A stretch of 20,224 bases of DNA, from positions 1 to 20,224 of IMG/VR virus record IMGVR_UViG_3300042305_000103, one strand, 5' to 3'. Under the pieces are notes generated by a model. It was given only the letters and a program-made list of their open reading frames with translations, had not been told where the DNA came from and ran no database searches. Both the position numbers and the translations under genes were made by a program. The stretch's first letter is position 1, and every line of letters begins with the position of its first letter. The DNA is from a virus. Positions 6,588 to 14,172 of the stretch are shown in pieces.

Positions 6588-9381
6588 CGAACACCACCTC
6601 GGGGATCAGCCCCAGCACCGTCGCCGGCAGCGGGTAGGACTGCCGCAGGAAGAGCTGGCCGCCCGTCGCCCAGTCGCCCGGCACCGACAGCTTGTAGTCC
6701 CCGGTGTAGAGCCCGGTCGGCGTGTTGTAGGCGTCGGGCCCCTGCTTCAGCTCCTTGAGGTGCGTCTCGCGGGGCCCGCCGGCGAGGCCGCGGCTGCGCT
6801 CCATGCGGATCGTGACGAAGGGGATGACCTTCTTCCGGCCCTGCATCGTGCCGTCCGGCTGGCCGCCCACGTCGAGGCGCAGCGTCTGCAGGTCGCAGAC
6901 GTAGGGCAGCCCGACATGGACCCGCGAGGCCGCGCGATCGAGCGTCACCGTGCCGCCGGAGACCACCTGCGCGGGCTGCACGTCGCCGTTCGCGAGGATG
7001 GCGACGGTCTTGCCGTTGAGGTGATGCAGCCCCGACACCGTCGTGACAGCGCGCCGGACGTTGCCGCCGCGGCCCAGCGCCGTCCACGACGCGCCCGACA
7101 CCGCCGCGCCGGTCAGGTAGTCGCGCAGGGTGAAGGTCGTCGCGCCCGTCACCGTGACCATGTAGCGCTGGCCGGCGGTCGCGTGCGCCACGAACCGGTC
7201 GTCCGAGCTGGCCGGGAAGGACGGGTTGAATGCCAGCGTGCCCTCGATGTCGACCAGGTCGCCCGTGGTCAGCCCGTGCGCCGCGCCCGTCGTGACGACC
7301 GGCGGGTTGGCCGACGTGATCGAGGCGATCGAGACCGGCACGTCGAGCGACAGGCCAGCGTCAACGAAGAAGGCGTCCTGCACGTCGTAGACCTGGCGGG
7401 AGGCCAGCCGCTCGACGTAGCGCCGCGTGACGCCGCCCACGACGCGCCGGACCAGGAGATAGGCGACGTCCTCCGAGCCCTCGGAGACGACCGCGACGCT
7501 CTCGAAGTCGCCGTCCGTGTCGTGCCGGGACCACGCCCAGACCTCGTGCTCGCGCAGGTAGGTGAGCGACAGCAGGCCCCCGTCCGACATGACGCACCAG
7601 ACGACCGACCACGGTGCCTGCGCGTAGGCCCACTCGCGCACCGTGCGCGCCTCGAACAGGTGCCGCGACAGCAGCGTGAGGTCGTCGCCGGTGTAGCTGT
7701 CGACGTCGTACTTGTAGCCGAGGTCGCGCACGATCTGGCCGCGGTCCTGAACGTAGAGGGCCATGCTGCCCACGACGATCGGCGGGACGTCCGCGCCGCC
7801 GCGGTAGCTCTGCGGCTTCACGACCAGCGAGGTCGGGGTGATCGCGTCCGACTGGCCGCCCGGCTTGGCGACCCACTCGCCGCCCGAGGTCATGACCAGC
7901 AGCCCGCCCAGCGAGACCAGGTGCCGGATCTCGTGGACCTGGCGCGAGACCAGCGCGACCTCGATCGCGTCGGCGTCGTCGACCGGGAACGAGGTGGAGA
8001 AGTTGTTGTAGGCGCCGCTCTGCGAGAGGAACAGGCTCTGCCGCTTCGAGTTGGTGCGCCCGTAGACCTTCCGCTCCTCGTGGTAGGTCACGCAGCCGGG
8101 GTAGTTGCCGGCGCCGAAGAACGGCAACGCGAAGTCGGGCGGGCCGTCCGTCATGTCCGGGCTGATGTTGTCGTCGCGGAAGGTCGAGCCCTGCGTGCGG
8201 CCGATGAAGCCGTAGGCCCCGCTCTTCTCGCGGTAGACGATGTAGCTGGCCGCGCCCGCGACCGCCGTCCACGACACGTCGATGTAGTTGGTCGAGCTGA
8301 GCGTCGCCGCCGCCGTCGTGATCCCGAAGGTGCGCGCCGCGGTGCCGCCCGAGCTGTAGGCCGTGAAGCCGGTCGCGTCGGTGTTGTTCAAGGTGAAGGT
8401 GTTCGCGCCCGTCGAGGTGATCGTGAACTCGCGCCCGTTGAGCTCCGTCATGCCGACCACGCCGCTGATCCAGACCGTGTCGCCCGTCGCGAAGCCGTGC
8501 GCCGTGCTGGTGATCTGGCAGGGGTTGGCCTGCGTGGCGCCGGTGATCGTGCGCACCGTGGTGTTGAGGCCCGAGAGGCTCTCCTCGCCGCTGGTCGTCG
8601 CGACGGCCGTCACCTTGTAGCGGTAGGTGACCGCGCCGGCGGTCGCGGGCGTCACCGTGACGCCGGTCGGCTGGGTGATGCCCGGCACGAAGGACACCGT
8701 CGACAGCGTCCACGCAGCGTCCCCGGTCCGCGTCAGGTCGCGCGGCTGGTAGGACGGATGCACGATCGTCATGGTGTCGGCGCTCTGCACGAACTTGAGC
8801 AGCGCCAGGTCGGCCGCGGCATAGGGCGTGGCGATCTGGTAGATGCGCGCGACCGTGCCGCCGGAGGTGAAGGCCGGCAGGGACGCGGTGCTGATCGCCA
8901 CGCCGTCGCGCCCGGTCAGGGTGAAGGTCGAGCCGCCGGTCACCGTCACGATGGCGTTGCGCCCGTTCAGGGCGGTCATGCCGCCGATGCCCGACAGGTA
9001 GACCTCATCGCCCGTCGAGAACCCGTGCGCCGCCGACGTGGTGAACACGCCGGGGCTGGCCTGCGTGATGCCGGTGATCGTCTTGCCCGCCTCGAGGACG
9101 TAGGCGCCGGCCTTGATGACGCGCATCACCAGCTCGCCGAACTCGAGGACGTAGGTGTCGGTCGTGTTGAACTGAAACGGGATCAGCCGGCCGCGCGTCG
9201 CCGACGCCTTGACCTCGCCGACGTAGCGCAGGCCCGCGCGGTTCGACGCGCCGCCATGCGCCTGGACGAAGAAGTTGCGCGCGAGCGCGAGGCCGCTCTG
9301 GTACTTCGCCAGGTCGACGCGCGCATGGAGCGACGGCGACAGCTCGCCGCCGGCGAAGCTGGGCTTGAGCAGCGTCACCAT
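6577..9381 (-). CDS. T7 gp12-like tail nozzle / tail tubular protein B with inserted beta domains
   Basis: A 934-residue tail protein, longer than T7 gp12 (794 residues). The N-terminus, MVTLLKPSFAGGELSPSL, followed by ARVDLAKYQSGLALARNFFVQAHGGASNRAGLRYVGEVK (split here at residue 18), is the hallmark of this podovirus tail family and fixes the start. Three copies of an AHGF-TGD-V-ISG-GM-LNGR...TFTL repeat, like the FCCH domain of E1 enzymes, lie at residues about 102-180, 278-352 and 684-775. The second seems to split a fibronectin-III-like domain (about 235-280 and 355-395). Residues 420-680 and 780-934 carry the conserved tail core, ending with YNTPTGLYTGDYKLSVPG. The gene starts in a TGATG overlap and has no Shine-Dalgarno sequence; the bases before it are CACCTCC. 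Translation therefore likely depends on coupling to the gp11-like gene. Confidence 0.88.
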   Translation of the reverse strand: MVTLLKPSFAGGELSPSLHARVDLAKYQSGLALARNFFVQAHGGASNRAGLRYVGEVKASATRGRLIPFQFNTTDTYVLEFGELVMRVIKAGAYVLEAGKTITGITQASPGVFTTSAAHGFSTGDEVYLSGIGGMTALNGRNAIVTVTGGSTFTLTGRDGVAISTASLPAFTSGGTVARIYQIATPYAAADLALLKFVQSADTMTIVHPSYQPRDLTRTGDAAWTLSTVSFVPGITQPTGVTVTPATAGAVTYRYKVTAVATTSGEESLSGLNTTVRTITGATQANPCQITSTAHGFATGDTVWISGVVGMTELNGREFTITSTGANTFTLNNTDATGFTAYSSGGTAARTFGITTAAATLSSTNYIDVSWTAVAGAASYIVYREKSGAYGFIGRTQGSTFRDDNISPDMTDGPPDFALPFFGAGNYPGCVTYHEERKVYGRTNSKRQSLFLSQSGAYNNFSTSFPVDDADAIEVALVSRQVHEIRHLVSLGGLLVMTSGGEWVAKPGGQSDAITPTSLVVKPQSYRGGADVPPIVVGSMALYVQDRGQIVRDLGYKYDVDSYTGDDLTLLSRHLFEARTVREWAYAQAPWSVVWCVMSDGGLLSLTYLREHEVWAWSRHDTDGDFESVAVVSEGSEDVAYLLVRRVVGGVTRRYVERLASRQVYDVQDAFFVDAGLSLDVPVSIASITSANPPVVTTGAAHGLTTGDLVDIEGTLAFNPSFPASSDDRFVAHATAGQRYMVTVTGATTFTLRDYLTGAAVSGASWTALGRGGNVRRAVTTVSGLHHLNGKTVAILANGDVQPAQVVSGGTVTLDRAASRVHVGLPYVCDLQTLRLDVGGQPDGTMQGRKKVIPFVTIRMERSRGLAGGPRETHLKELKQGPDAYNTPTGLYTGDYKLSVPGDWATGGQLFLRQSYPLPATVLGLIPEVVFGAH

Positions 9382-10004
9382 CAGGAGGTGCTCTCGTCGG
9401 GGTAGCCGCTGTCGTAGCGCGCGCGGACCCAGTCGGCGTCGATCTGGTCGGGCCCGACCGCCTCGCTGCCGTTCGAGACCATCGCGAGGTTGACCGCCCG
9501 GTTGAACTGGGTGTCGGCGTTGGACTTGAGCTGCAGCGAGCCGGTCAGGACGAGCGCCATCTCAGCGGCGAGCTGCCACGCGAAGGCCGTCACGAACTGC
9601 GGGTCGTAGAGCGTCGGGTCATCGACGAACGCGGTGTAGGCCGCCGTCGCGTCGCCCACGTCGCACATGACCACGCGCGAGGCCAGCGAGGCCGAGTAGG
9701 CCACCTCGAACTTGTTCGGAGCCGTGCCGCGCACCCGCGGCAGGATCGCGCGGATCGCCACCGCGTCAGACGGGTAGGCGTACATCACCGTCCAGTTGGG
9801 CGACACCGGGGTGGCGAGGTCGGCCAGCGTCTCGTAGCGCATGGCGAACGACCAGGGCGCGGCGCGCAGGACCGAGCGCAGCGCGGGCTCGTAGAAGAGC
9901 GAGCACTGGTCCGCTTCGTTCGAGCCCTCGTCGAGCGCGGCGATGCGGATGCCGTGGTTCAGGTAGCCCAGCGCCATGTTGCAGATGGAGACCTTCGACG
10001 CCAT
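9381..10004 (-). CDS. T7 gp11-like tail adaptor / tail tubular protein A
   Basis: A 207-residue protein (T7 gp11 has 196). The opening MASKVSICNMALGYLNHG...ALDEGSNEADQCSLFYEPALRSVLRAAPWSFA is the standard pattern of podovirus tail adaptors, which form the ring joining portal and nozzle. The second half contains PQFVTAFAWQLAAEMALVLTGS, also typical of the family. The ATG at 10004 is preceded by a near-perfect AGGAGGTGA Shine-Dalgarno sequence that overlaps the last codons of the upstream gene. The stop overlaps the next start by one base (TGATG). Its place directly before the nozzle gene repeats the T7 order. Confidence 0.88.
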   Translation of the reverse strand: MASKVSICNMALGYLNHGIRIAALDEGSNEADQCSLFYEPALRSVLRAAPWSFAMRYETLADLATPVSPNWTVMYAYPSDAVAIRAILPRVRGTAPNKFEVAYSASLASRVVMCDVGDATAAYTAFVDDPTLYDPQFVTAFAWQLAAEMALVLTGSLQLKSNADTQFNRAVNLAMVSNGSEAVGPDQIDADWVRARYDSGYPDESTS

Positions 10005-10007
10005 CGC

Positions 10008-10253
10008 TCACCTCCTGCGCCTGCGGCGCCGCATCAACCAGTCGTCACCCTCCGGTGCCGGCGGCGGGGCGCCCGGCAACGTCAGTTGCGCGAGCCCGTC
10101 GCCGCCCTGCTGGCGGATCGAAAAGGGCAGCGCCGTCGAGCGCCGCGCGCCGGCCAGCGGCGAGCCGAACGCGAGCAGTCCCTGCACCGGGCCTGCACTC
10201 CCCGTCGCCCTGACGAGCTGCGACGGAGCGCCTCCTGCGTAGAGCGAGACCAT
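10008..10253 (-). CDS. small proline/arginine-rich protein of unknown function
   Basis: An 81-residue protein I do not recognise. It starts in a TGATG overlap with the 713-residue gene and ends three bases before the gp11-like gene. It has a glycine/alanine-rich body (residues 5-60, with LPFSIRQQGGDGLAQLTLPG), a PGAPPPAPEGDDWL linker and a C-terminus of one Met and seven Arg. Two of the Arg codons are AGG AGG, which at the same time form the Shine-Dalgarno sequence of the next gene. Coding is supported by the tight junctions on both sides and the lack of any other frame filling the space. The basic tail could contact DNA or an acidic virion surface, but that is a guess. Confidence 0.7.
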   Translation of the reverse strand: MVSLYAGGAPSQLVRATGSAGPVQGLLAFGSPLAGARRSTALPFSIRQQGGDGLAQLTLPGAPPPAPEGDDWLMRRRRRRR

Positions 10254-12394
10254 CAGGCCACCGTCAGCGTGGCGTAGAGGTCAACGCCGCTCGGCAGGCT
10301 GGCGCTCGGCACGAAGCGCCGCCGCGTGTTCAGCGCGTCGCTGCCGAGCCCCGCGGTCCACGCCGTGCCGTTCCAATACTCGAAGGCGCCGTTCGTCGTG
10401 CCGCTGCTGGCCTGCGTCAGGACCAGCGCGTTGGTGTCCGCGCGGTAGACGTTGATCGTGTGCACCGTCAGCGCCGCGCCGAACAGCGCCGACTGGATGA
10501 ACCCGAAGGTGCCGTTCGACCCGTCGAAGTCGCCGAAGTTCCAGCGGTACTGGCTCGGCAGCGCGTCCGAGGTCTCGTAGAGCAGCGCCAGCGAAAGCAC
10601 GCGCGCGGGCAGCATGATCACGCCAGCCGTGCGGAACAGGAACGCGAATTGGATGTTCGCCGCCGTCGACACGCCCGACAGGTCGCCGCTCTGGGGGACG
10701 TCGGTCCACGAGCCGCTGTTGTCGTCGATCCCGCTCGTCCGGTACTGGACGCGGAAGAGGTCCGGCGCGACGCCCATCGTGTCGTCGCCCAGGTTCTCCA
10801 TGCAGTTGACCAGCACCCGGTAGAACTTGGCCGGCGCCGCCCCAAGCGCGAGCTTGGGGCAAACGATCCGGTTGGGCACCTCCGCCAGGAACCCGAAGTC
10901 GGCCGCAAGCGGATAGGCGCTCATCGCGTTGAGCGTGGTCGTCGTGCCGGGGTTGTAGATCCAGAACATCCAGCCGTCCTCGACCCAGACGAAGGGCGAG
11001 GCGTTGGCCGGGTAGTGAACGAAGATCGGGCTGTCCGTGTCGCGCAGCGCAGACGGCGTCTGGCTGGCCGTGCACGACGAGCGGCGGTCGAGCTGCTGGC
11101 CGCCGGTGTAGTAGTCCGTGACGTAGACCGAGCCCGACGTGCCCGACGACGTCGCGATCACGAGCTTGTCCAGCGACCCGGCGACATCCATCGAGATGAA
11201 GCCTGCGCTCGCCAGGTTCGTGACGGTGCCGCCTGGCGGGACCTCGGACATCGAGTCCGCGACGAACGTCGTGCTTGCTGCCACGACCGACGCCAGCGGC
11301 ACCCGCAGGATGCGGCTCAGCGTCATCAGGTACAAGCATGCCACGCCCGCGCCCGCGCCGTGCGCCAGCGTCGCCACGCGGCCGTTGTTCGCCTGCGAGA
11401 TGTTGCCCGTCACCGCCTGCGCGCCGGTGATCACGATGTCGGAGCCGGTCAGCACCGCCGCGCCAGCGGTCAGCGTCAGCGGCGCGCGGATGTTGTAGCG
11501 GTAGAGCTGGAGCGACGTCGTCGCGCCCTCGGTCGAGTAGACGTACTGCTGCGTCCAGGTGTCCCTGTCGCCCAGCGCGCAGCCGCCGATCACGTCGTTG
11601 GTGATCGTCGCCGCGTCCTTCAGCCAGAAGTTGGCCTTGATCTTGTCGACGGTCGTCGCCGCGGGGATCGCCACCGCCGGGTTCTGGAAGTCCGCGAACT
11701 GGAGCCCCTTGGTCACGAACAGGCCGCCGTTCGTGACCGTCGCGTTCGTGTTCGCGTGCACCAGCATCAGGTCTTCGATGACGTAGGGCGTGCCGGCGGC
11801 GATCGTGCCAGCGCCCGCCGCCAGCGTGATCGACGTGCCGCTGCCGATCGCGCTGATCTGATACCAGGTCGTGATCTGCGTCGGGTCGGTCGAGCCGAAG
11901 CCGATGCGCGAGCCGACCGACAGGCCGGTCGCCCAGGCCGTGCCGCTGCCCGTCACCGCGGTGCCGCTCACCGTCACCGTGCCGGTCGTGTACGCCTCGA
12001 GGATCGCGCGGAAACCGCGCACCGTGTGCGCCGTCGCGGTCGGGAACGTCAGCGTGACAGCGCCGCGCAGCGTGTAGGTGTTGGTCGACGGCACCCAGGT
12101 CCAGAGTTGCACGCGGCGGGTCGCCGCTGCGGCAGCACCGTCAGAACCGAAGACCCAGAACAGGTCGTCGGTGATCTTGATCGGGTGCACGAAGTTCGAC
12201 GGGATCGCCAGCGACGACTCGCCGAAGCTCGCCACGCCCACCGGCGCCGGCCCGATGAACTTGTCGACGTCGCCAGCGCCGAGGTTGAACTGCCCCGTGT
12301 GCTTGCCGCGGTTGATCTTGGTCGCGTCGTAGGCGCCGCCCACGGCGACCTGCGCCAGCGAGCCGTTGAAGACCTGCTCGATCGCCGCCTTCAT
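10253..12394 (-). CDS. large beta-rich virion protein, probable tail appendage or fibre
   Basis: A 713-residue protein rich in Thr, Ser, Gly, Ala and Val with little charge, as expected for an extracellular beta-structured virion protein. Residues about 135-210 contain TVTVSGTAVTGSGTAW...TTWYQISAIGSGTSITLAAG...AAGTPYVIEDL, a beta module seen in many phage tail and fibre proteins. The central part has strands resembling propeller blades (for example GSVYVTDYYTGG). The C-terminus holds YRWNFGDFDGSNGTFGFIQS and FEYWNGTAWTAGLG. It lies between the head genes and the tail adaptor, unlike T7, whose fibre gene follows gp16. The ATG at 12394 is in an ATGA overlap and has GGAGAG upstream. It may bind the host receptor or decorate the capsid; I cannot decide between these. 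Confidence 0.82.
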   Translation of the reverse strand: MKAAIEQVFNGSLAQVAVGGAYDATKINRGKHTGQFNLGAGDVDKFIGPAPVGVASFGESSLAIPSNFVHPIKITDDLFWVFGSDGAAAAATRRVQLWTWVPSTNTYTLRGAVTLTFPTATAHTVRGFRAILEAYTTGTVTVSGTAVTGSGTAWATGLSVGSRIGFGSTDPTQITTWYQISAIGSGTSITLAAGAGTIAAGTPYVIEDLMLVHANTNATVTNGGLFVTKGLQFADFQNPAVAIPAATTVDKIKANFWLKDAATITNDVIGGCALGDRDTWTQQYVYSTEGATTSLQLYRYNIRAPLTLTAGAAVLTGSDIVITGAQAVTGNISQANNGRVATLAHGAGAGVACLYLMTLSRILRVPLASVVAASTTFVADSMSEVPPGGTVTNLASAGFISMDVAGSLDKLVIATSSGTSGSVYVTDYYTGGQQLDRRSSCTASQTPSALRDTDSPIFVHYPANASPFVWVEDGWMFWIYNPGTTTTLNAMSAYPLAADFGFLAEVPNRIVCPKLALGAAPAKFYRVLVNCMENLGDDTMGVAPDLFRVQYRTSGIDDNSGSWTDVPQSGDLSGVSTAANIQFAFLFRTAGVIMLPARVLSLALLYETSDALPSQYRWNFGDFDGSNGTFGFIQSALFGAALTVHTINVYRADTNALVLTQASSGTTNGAFEYWNGTAWTAGLGSDALNTRRRFVPSASLPSGVDLYATLTVA

Positions 12395-12573
12395 GCCGGC
12401 TCTCCATCAGGCGTGGCAACCACCTGCTCCGCGAGGAACGCGCAGATGGGGCCGTTGGTGTCGACGCGGCGCCGGCACGGCACGAAGTCGTGCGGCGCGT
12501 AGTCCCCGCCGACCACGACCTCATAGGAGCTGTTCGCGGCCACGACGTCGCCCGCAGCGATTGCGTGCGCCAT
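12391..12573 (-). CDS. small protein of unknown function (60 residues)
   Basis: The reading frame begins three bases after the stop of the coiled-coil gene and its TGA overlaps the ATG of the 713-residue gene (ATGA), so it sits as a proper link in the operon. The protein begins MAHAIAAGDVVAANSSYEVVV and contains DYAPHDFVPCRRRVDTNGPICAFLAEQ. It has no signal peptide and no membrane segment. Its two cysteines lie about 12 residues apart, with no obvious metal-binding pattern. Its place suggests a minor head or tail component. Confidence 0.68.
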   Translation of the reverse strand: MAHAIAAGDVVAANSSYEVVVGGDYAPHDFVPCRRRVDTNGPICAFLAEQVVATPDGEPA

Positions 12574-12576
12574 CGC

Positions 12577-13068
12577 TTAGCCCAGCCGCGCCTTGATCGC
12601 CGCGACCGCCTCGTGCAGCTCGGTGCGCACCGCGCGCAGGCGCTGGATGTCGGCCTGCAGCTCGTCGCGGTCCTTCGCGAGCTGGTCGCGCGCCTTCGCC
12701 GAGGCCTCGACCTGGTCGTGCGCGCGGGCCAGCATCGCCTTCTCGTCGGCCAGCGCCTTCGCGCGGATCTCCTCGGCCTGCTTGCGCGCGGCGGCGACCA
12801 GCTCGCCGGCCGCCGACTTCGCGTCGGCGAGCAGCTCGTCGACCTTGGCCTGCGCGGCGTCGATCTTCGAGCGCGCCGCCTTGGCCTCGGCCTGGACCTT
12901 GTCGCGCTCGGCCACCGCCTGCGCGTGCGCGGCCTTCGCCTCGTCCGCCGCCTGCAGCAGGCCGGCGGCGTCGCGCAGGACCTCGCCGACCTCGAGCAGC
13001 CCGCGGAGCTGCTTGATGAAGCGCGCGACGTCGTCCGCCGCCTTGAAGAGTTCGGTCGCGTTCTTCAT
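12577..13068 (-). CDS. coiled-coil protein of unknown function
   Basis: A 163-residue protein from the ATG at 13068 (ATGA overlap with the preceding gene, GGAGG just upstream); a longer in-frame extension exists but overlaps that gene in another frame and is unlikely. The first 40 residues (MKNATELFKAADDVARFIKQ...) are mixed, and residues about 40-163 are almost wholly helical, made of Ala, Lys, Glu, Arg and Gln in heptad-like order (AERDKVQAEAKAARSKIDAA). No transmembrane segment is seen. Such proteins in this part of a phage genome may act as small scaffolds, chaperones or spanning rods; nothing in the sequence picks one. Confidence 0.75.
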   Translation of the reverse strand: MKNATELFKAADDVARFIKQLRGLLEVGEVLRDAAGLLQAADEAKAAHAQAVAERDKVQAEAKAARSKIDAAQAKVDELLADAKSAAGELVAAARKQAEEIRAKALADEKAMLARAHDQVEASAKARDQLAKDRDELQADIQRLRAVRTELHEAVAAIKARLG

Positions 13069-13433
13069 CGCAGGCCTCCACGGACCAGCATCGTTACGAC
13101 CAGGCTGGTCGTGCCGTCGCCCGCGGTGACGCGCGGGCGGACCTGCCGCACCAGCTCGGAGATGGCCTCGATCTTGGCCGCGGTGACATCGAGGGCGTTG
13201 CCCTGCGGGTCGGTCAGCGGCGCCCAGTTGGTGCCGTCGATCGTGCCCTCGAGGCGCAGGTTGCCGCCGGCGCCGAAGACGCCGGTCACCTGCACGGAGC
13301 GGTCGGGGTAGGCCACCATGTCGATCGGCGCGCCGTCGTCGCCGTTCAGCATCCCGGTCCATTGGATGACGGACCAGTTGCCCGGAAGCCGCTCGGCGTC
13401 GGGCTGCGTGATGGTCGGGGTTCGGGTCGGCAT
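13065..13433 (-). CDS. small beta-rich virion protein, probable head or tail decoration
   Basis: A 122-residue protein with the pattern VIQWTGMLNGDDGAPIDMVAYPDRSVQVTGVFGAGGNLRLEGTIDGTNWAPLTDPQGNALDVTAAKIEAI...VRPRVTAGDGTTSLVVTMLVRG. I have seen this arrangement in minor virion proteins of many prophages. The SVQVTG...LRLEGTIDGTNW core resembles a compact beta-sandwich. The ATG at 13433 has GGAG motifs about nine bases upstream. It is the first gene after the intergenic hairpin and ends in an ATGA overlap with the coiled-coil gene. The exact place in the particle is unknown. Confidence 0.75.
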   Translation of the reverse strand: MPTRTPTITQPDAERLPGNWSVIQWTGMLNGDDGAPIDMVAYPDRSVQVTGVFGAGGNLRLEGTIDGTNWAPLTDPQGNALDVTAAKIEAISELVRQVRPRVTAGDGTTSLVVTMLVRGGLR

Positions 13434-13458
13434 GTATCAGCTCCGCTCCGGGGTTGCG

Positions 13459-13494
13459 CGGGATGGGGCGGCCGTCGCCGACCGCCCCTGCCCG
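13459..13494 (-). terminator. GNRA-capped intergenic hairpin, possible attenuator or mRNA stability element
   Basis: Read on the minus strand, directly after the TGA of the 61-residue gene, CGGG then CA, GGGGCGGTCG, a GCGA loop, CGGCCGCCCC, AT and CCCG form a ten-pair stem (nine Watson-Crick pairs and one G-U) capped by a GNRA tetraloop. A further four pairs follow after a 2x2 internal loop. No U-run follows, so it is not a classical intrinsic terminator. It fills most of the 61-base gap between two head genes and could reduce read-through or protect mRNA ends. Confidence 0.55.
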
Positions 13495-13680
13495 TCAGAT
13501 CAGCTCGCTCGCGATCTCCGAGGCGGCGTCGGCCTTGGGGGCCTTCGCCCTTGCAGCCTTCGCCGCCTTGTCGACCGCCTCGAGGTTCGCGCTGGGGATG
13601 CCGTCGTAGTCGACCTCCTCGCCGACTTCGACGAGGCGGTTGTCGATGAACGAGCGCTCCAGAACACGAAAACGAGCCAT
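13495..13680 (-). CDS. small conserved-looking phage protein (61 residues)
   Basis: The protein begins MARFRVLERSFIDNRLVEVGEEVDYDGIP, a pattern I recognise from small proteins next to the capsid genes of many podo- and siphoviruses, and continues with an alanine/lysine-rich helix (DKAAKAARAKAPKADAA). The ATG at 13680 has an excellent GAGGAGGGTGA Shine-Dalgarno sequence, and the gene starts 12 bases after the cement gene. Its function is not known. The N-terminal part looks like a small beta domain and the C-terminal part like a charged tail. Confidence 0.72.
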   Translation of the reverse strand: MARFRVLERSFIDNRLVEVGEEVDYDGIPSANLEAVDKAAKAARAKAPKADAASEIASELI

Positions 13681-13692
13681 GCTTCACCCTCC

Positions 13693-14124
13693 TCAGGCGA
13701 TCGTGTAGCCGCGGGCGTAGGGCGTGTTCGCCTGCCGATCGAGGACGAGCCCGGCGACGACCGTGCCGGCCGTCATCGTGCCGACCACGACGAAGTTGAG
13801 GCGAAGCGCGCGGAGCACGCCGGTCGGGACCGCGATGCGCCCGATCTCGGCTCCGGCCGTGAGGTTGGCGAGGGCGACGACCGGGCCCTGCGCGAGCGTC
13901 ACCGGGCTGGTGAACGCCACGTCGGTCGCGGTCTGCACCTGGACGCTCAGCGACGTGCCGCCGGTGAAGGCGGTCACGACCTGCGCCCAGACGTCGAGCT
14001 CGGCGCCCACGCCGATGTCGCGAGACACCGACAGGTCGATGACGTCGGTCGAGACCGCCGTCGTGGTGATGGCCTGCCCGGCGAGCGACGCGCCGGTGAA
14101 CAGGTTCTGACGATCGAAGATCAT
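13693..14124 (-). CDS. Bbp16-like capsid cement protein
   Basis: A 143-residue protein directly after the major capsid gene. MIFDRQNLFTGASLAGQAITTTAVSTDVIDLSVSRDIGVG at the N-terminus (residues 1-40), then VQVQTATDVAFTSPVTLA, a LRALRLNFVVVGTMTAGTVVAGLV segment and the closing YARGYTIA match the layout of the Bbp16 family, the cement protein of Bordetella phage BPP-1. This jelly-roll protein sits on the outer surface of the capsid and locks neighbouring subunits. AAGGA lies about eight bases before the ATG at 14124. The homology call comes from recall of the family pattern. Confidence 0.85.
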   Translation of the reverse strand: MIFDRQNLFTGASLAGQAITTTAVSTDVIDLSVSRDIGVGAELDVWAQVVTAFTGGTSLSVQVQTATDVAFTSPVTLAQGPVVALANLTAGAEIGRIAVPTGVLRALRLNFVVVGTMTAGTVVAGLVLDRQANTPYARGYTIA

Positions 14125-14172
14125 TGCGGTTTTCCTTCTCTGTCCGATCCGAGGTTGCGGTTAACCCAAGCC
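14125..14172 (-). other. 48-base gap between capsid and cement genes
   Basis: This gap holds the AAGGA ribosome binding site of the cement gene and a GGTTAACC palindrome. I see no T-run terminator and no convincing promoter in it. Confidence 0.6.

Noticed and set aside
10253-12394. Diversity-generating retroelement target, suggested by the resemblance of the head genes to BPP-1.
   Set aside because: No reverse transcriptase, no repeated template-like segment and no C-type lectin ending is visible in the window.
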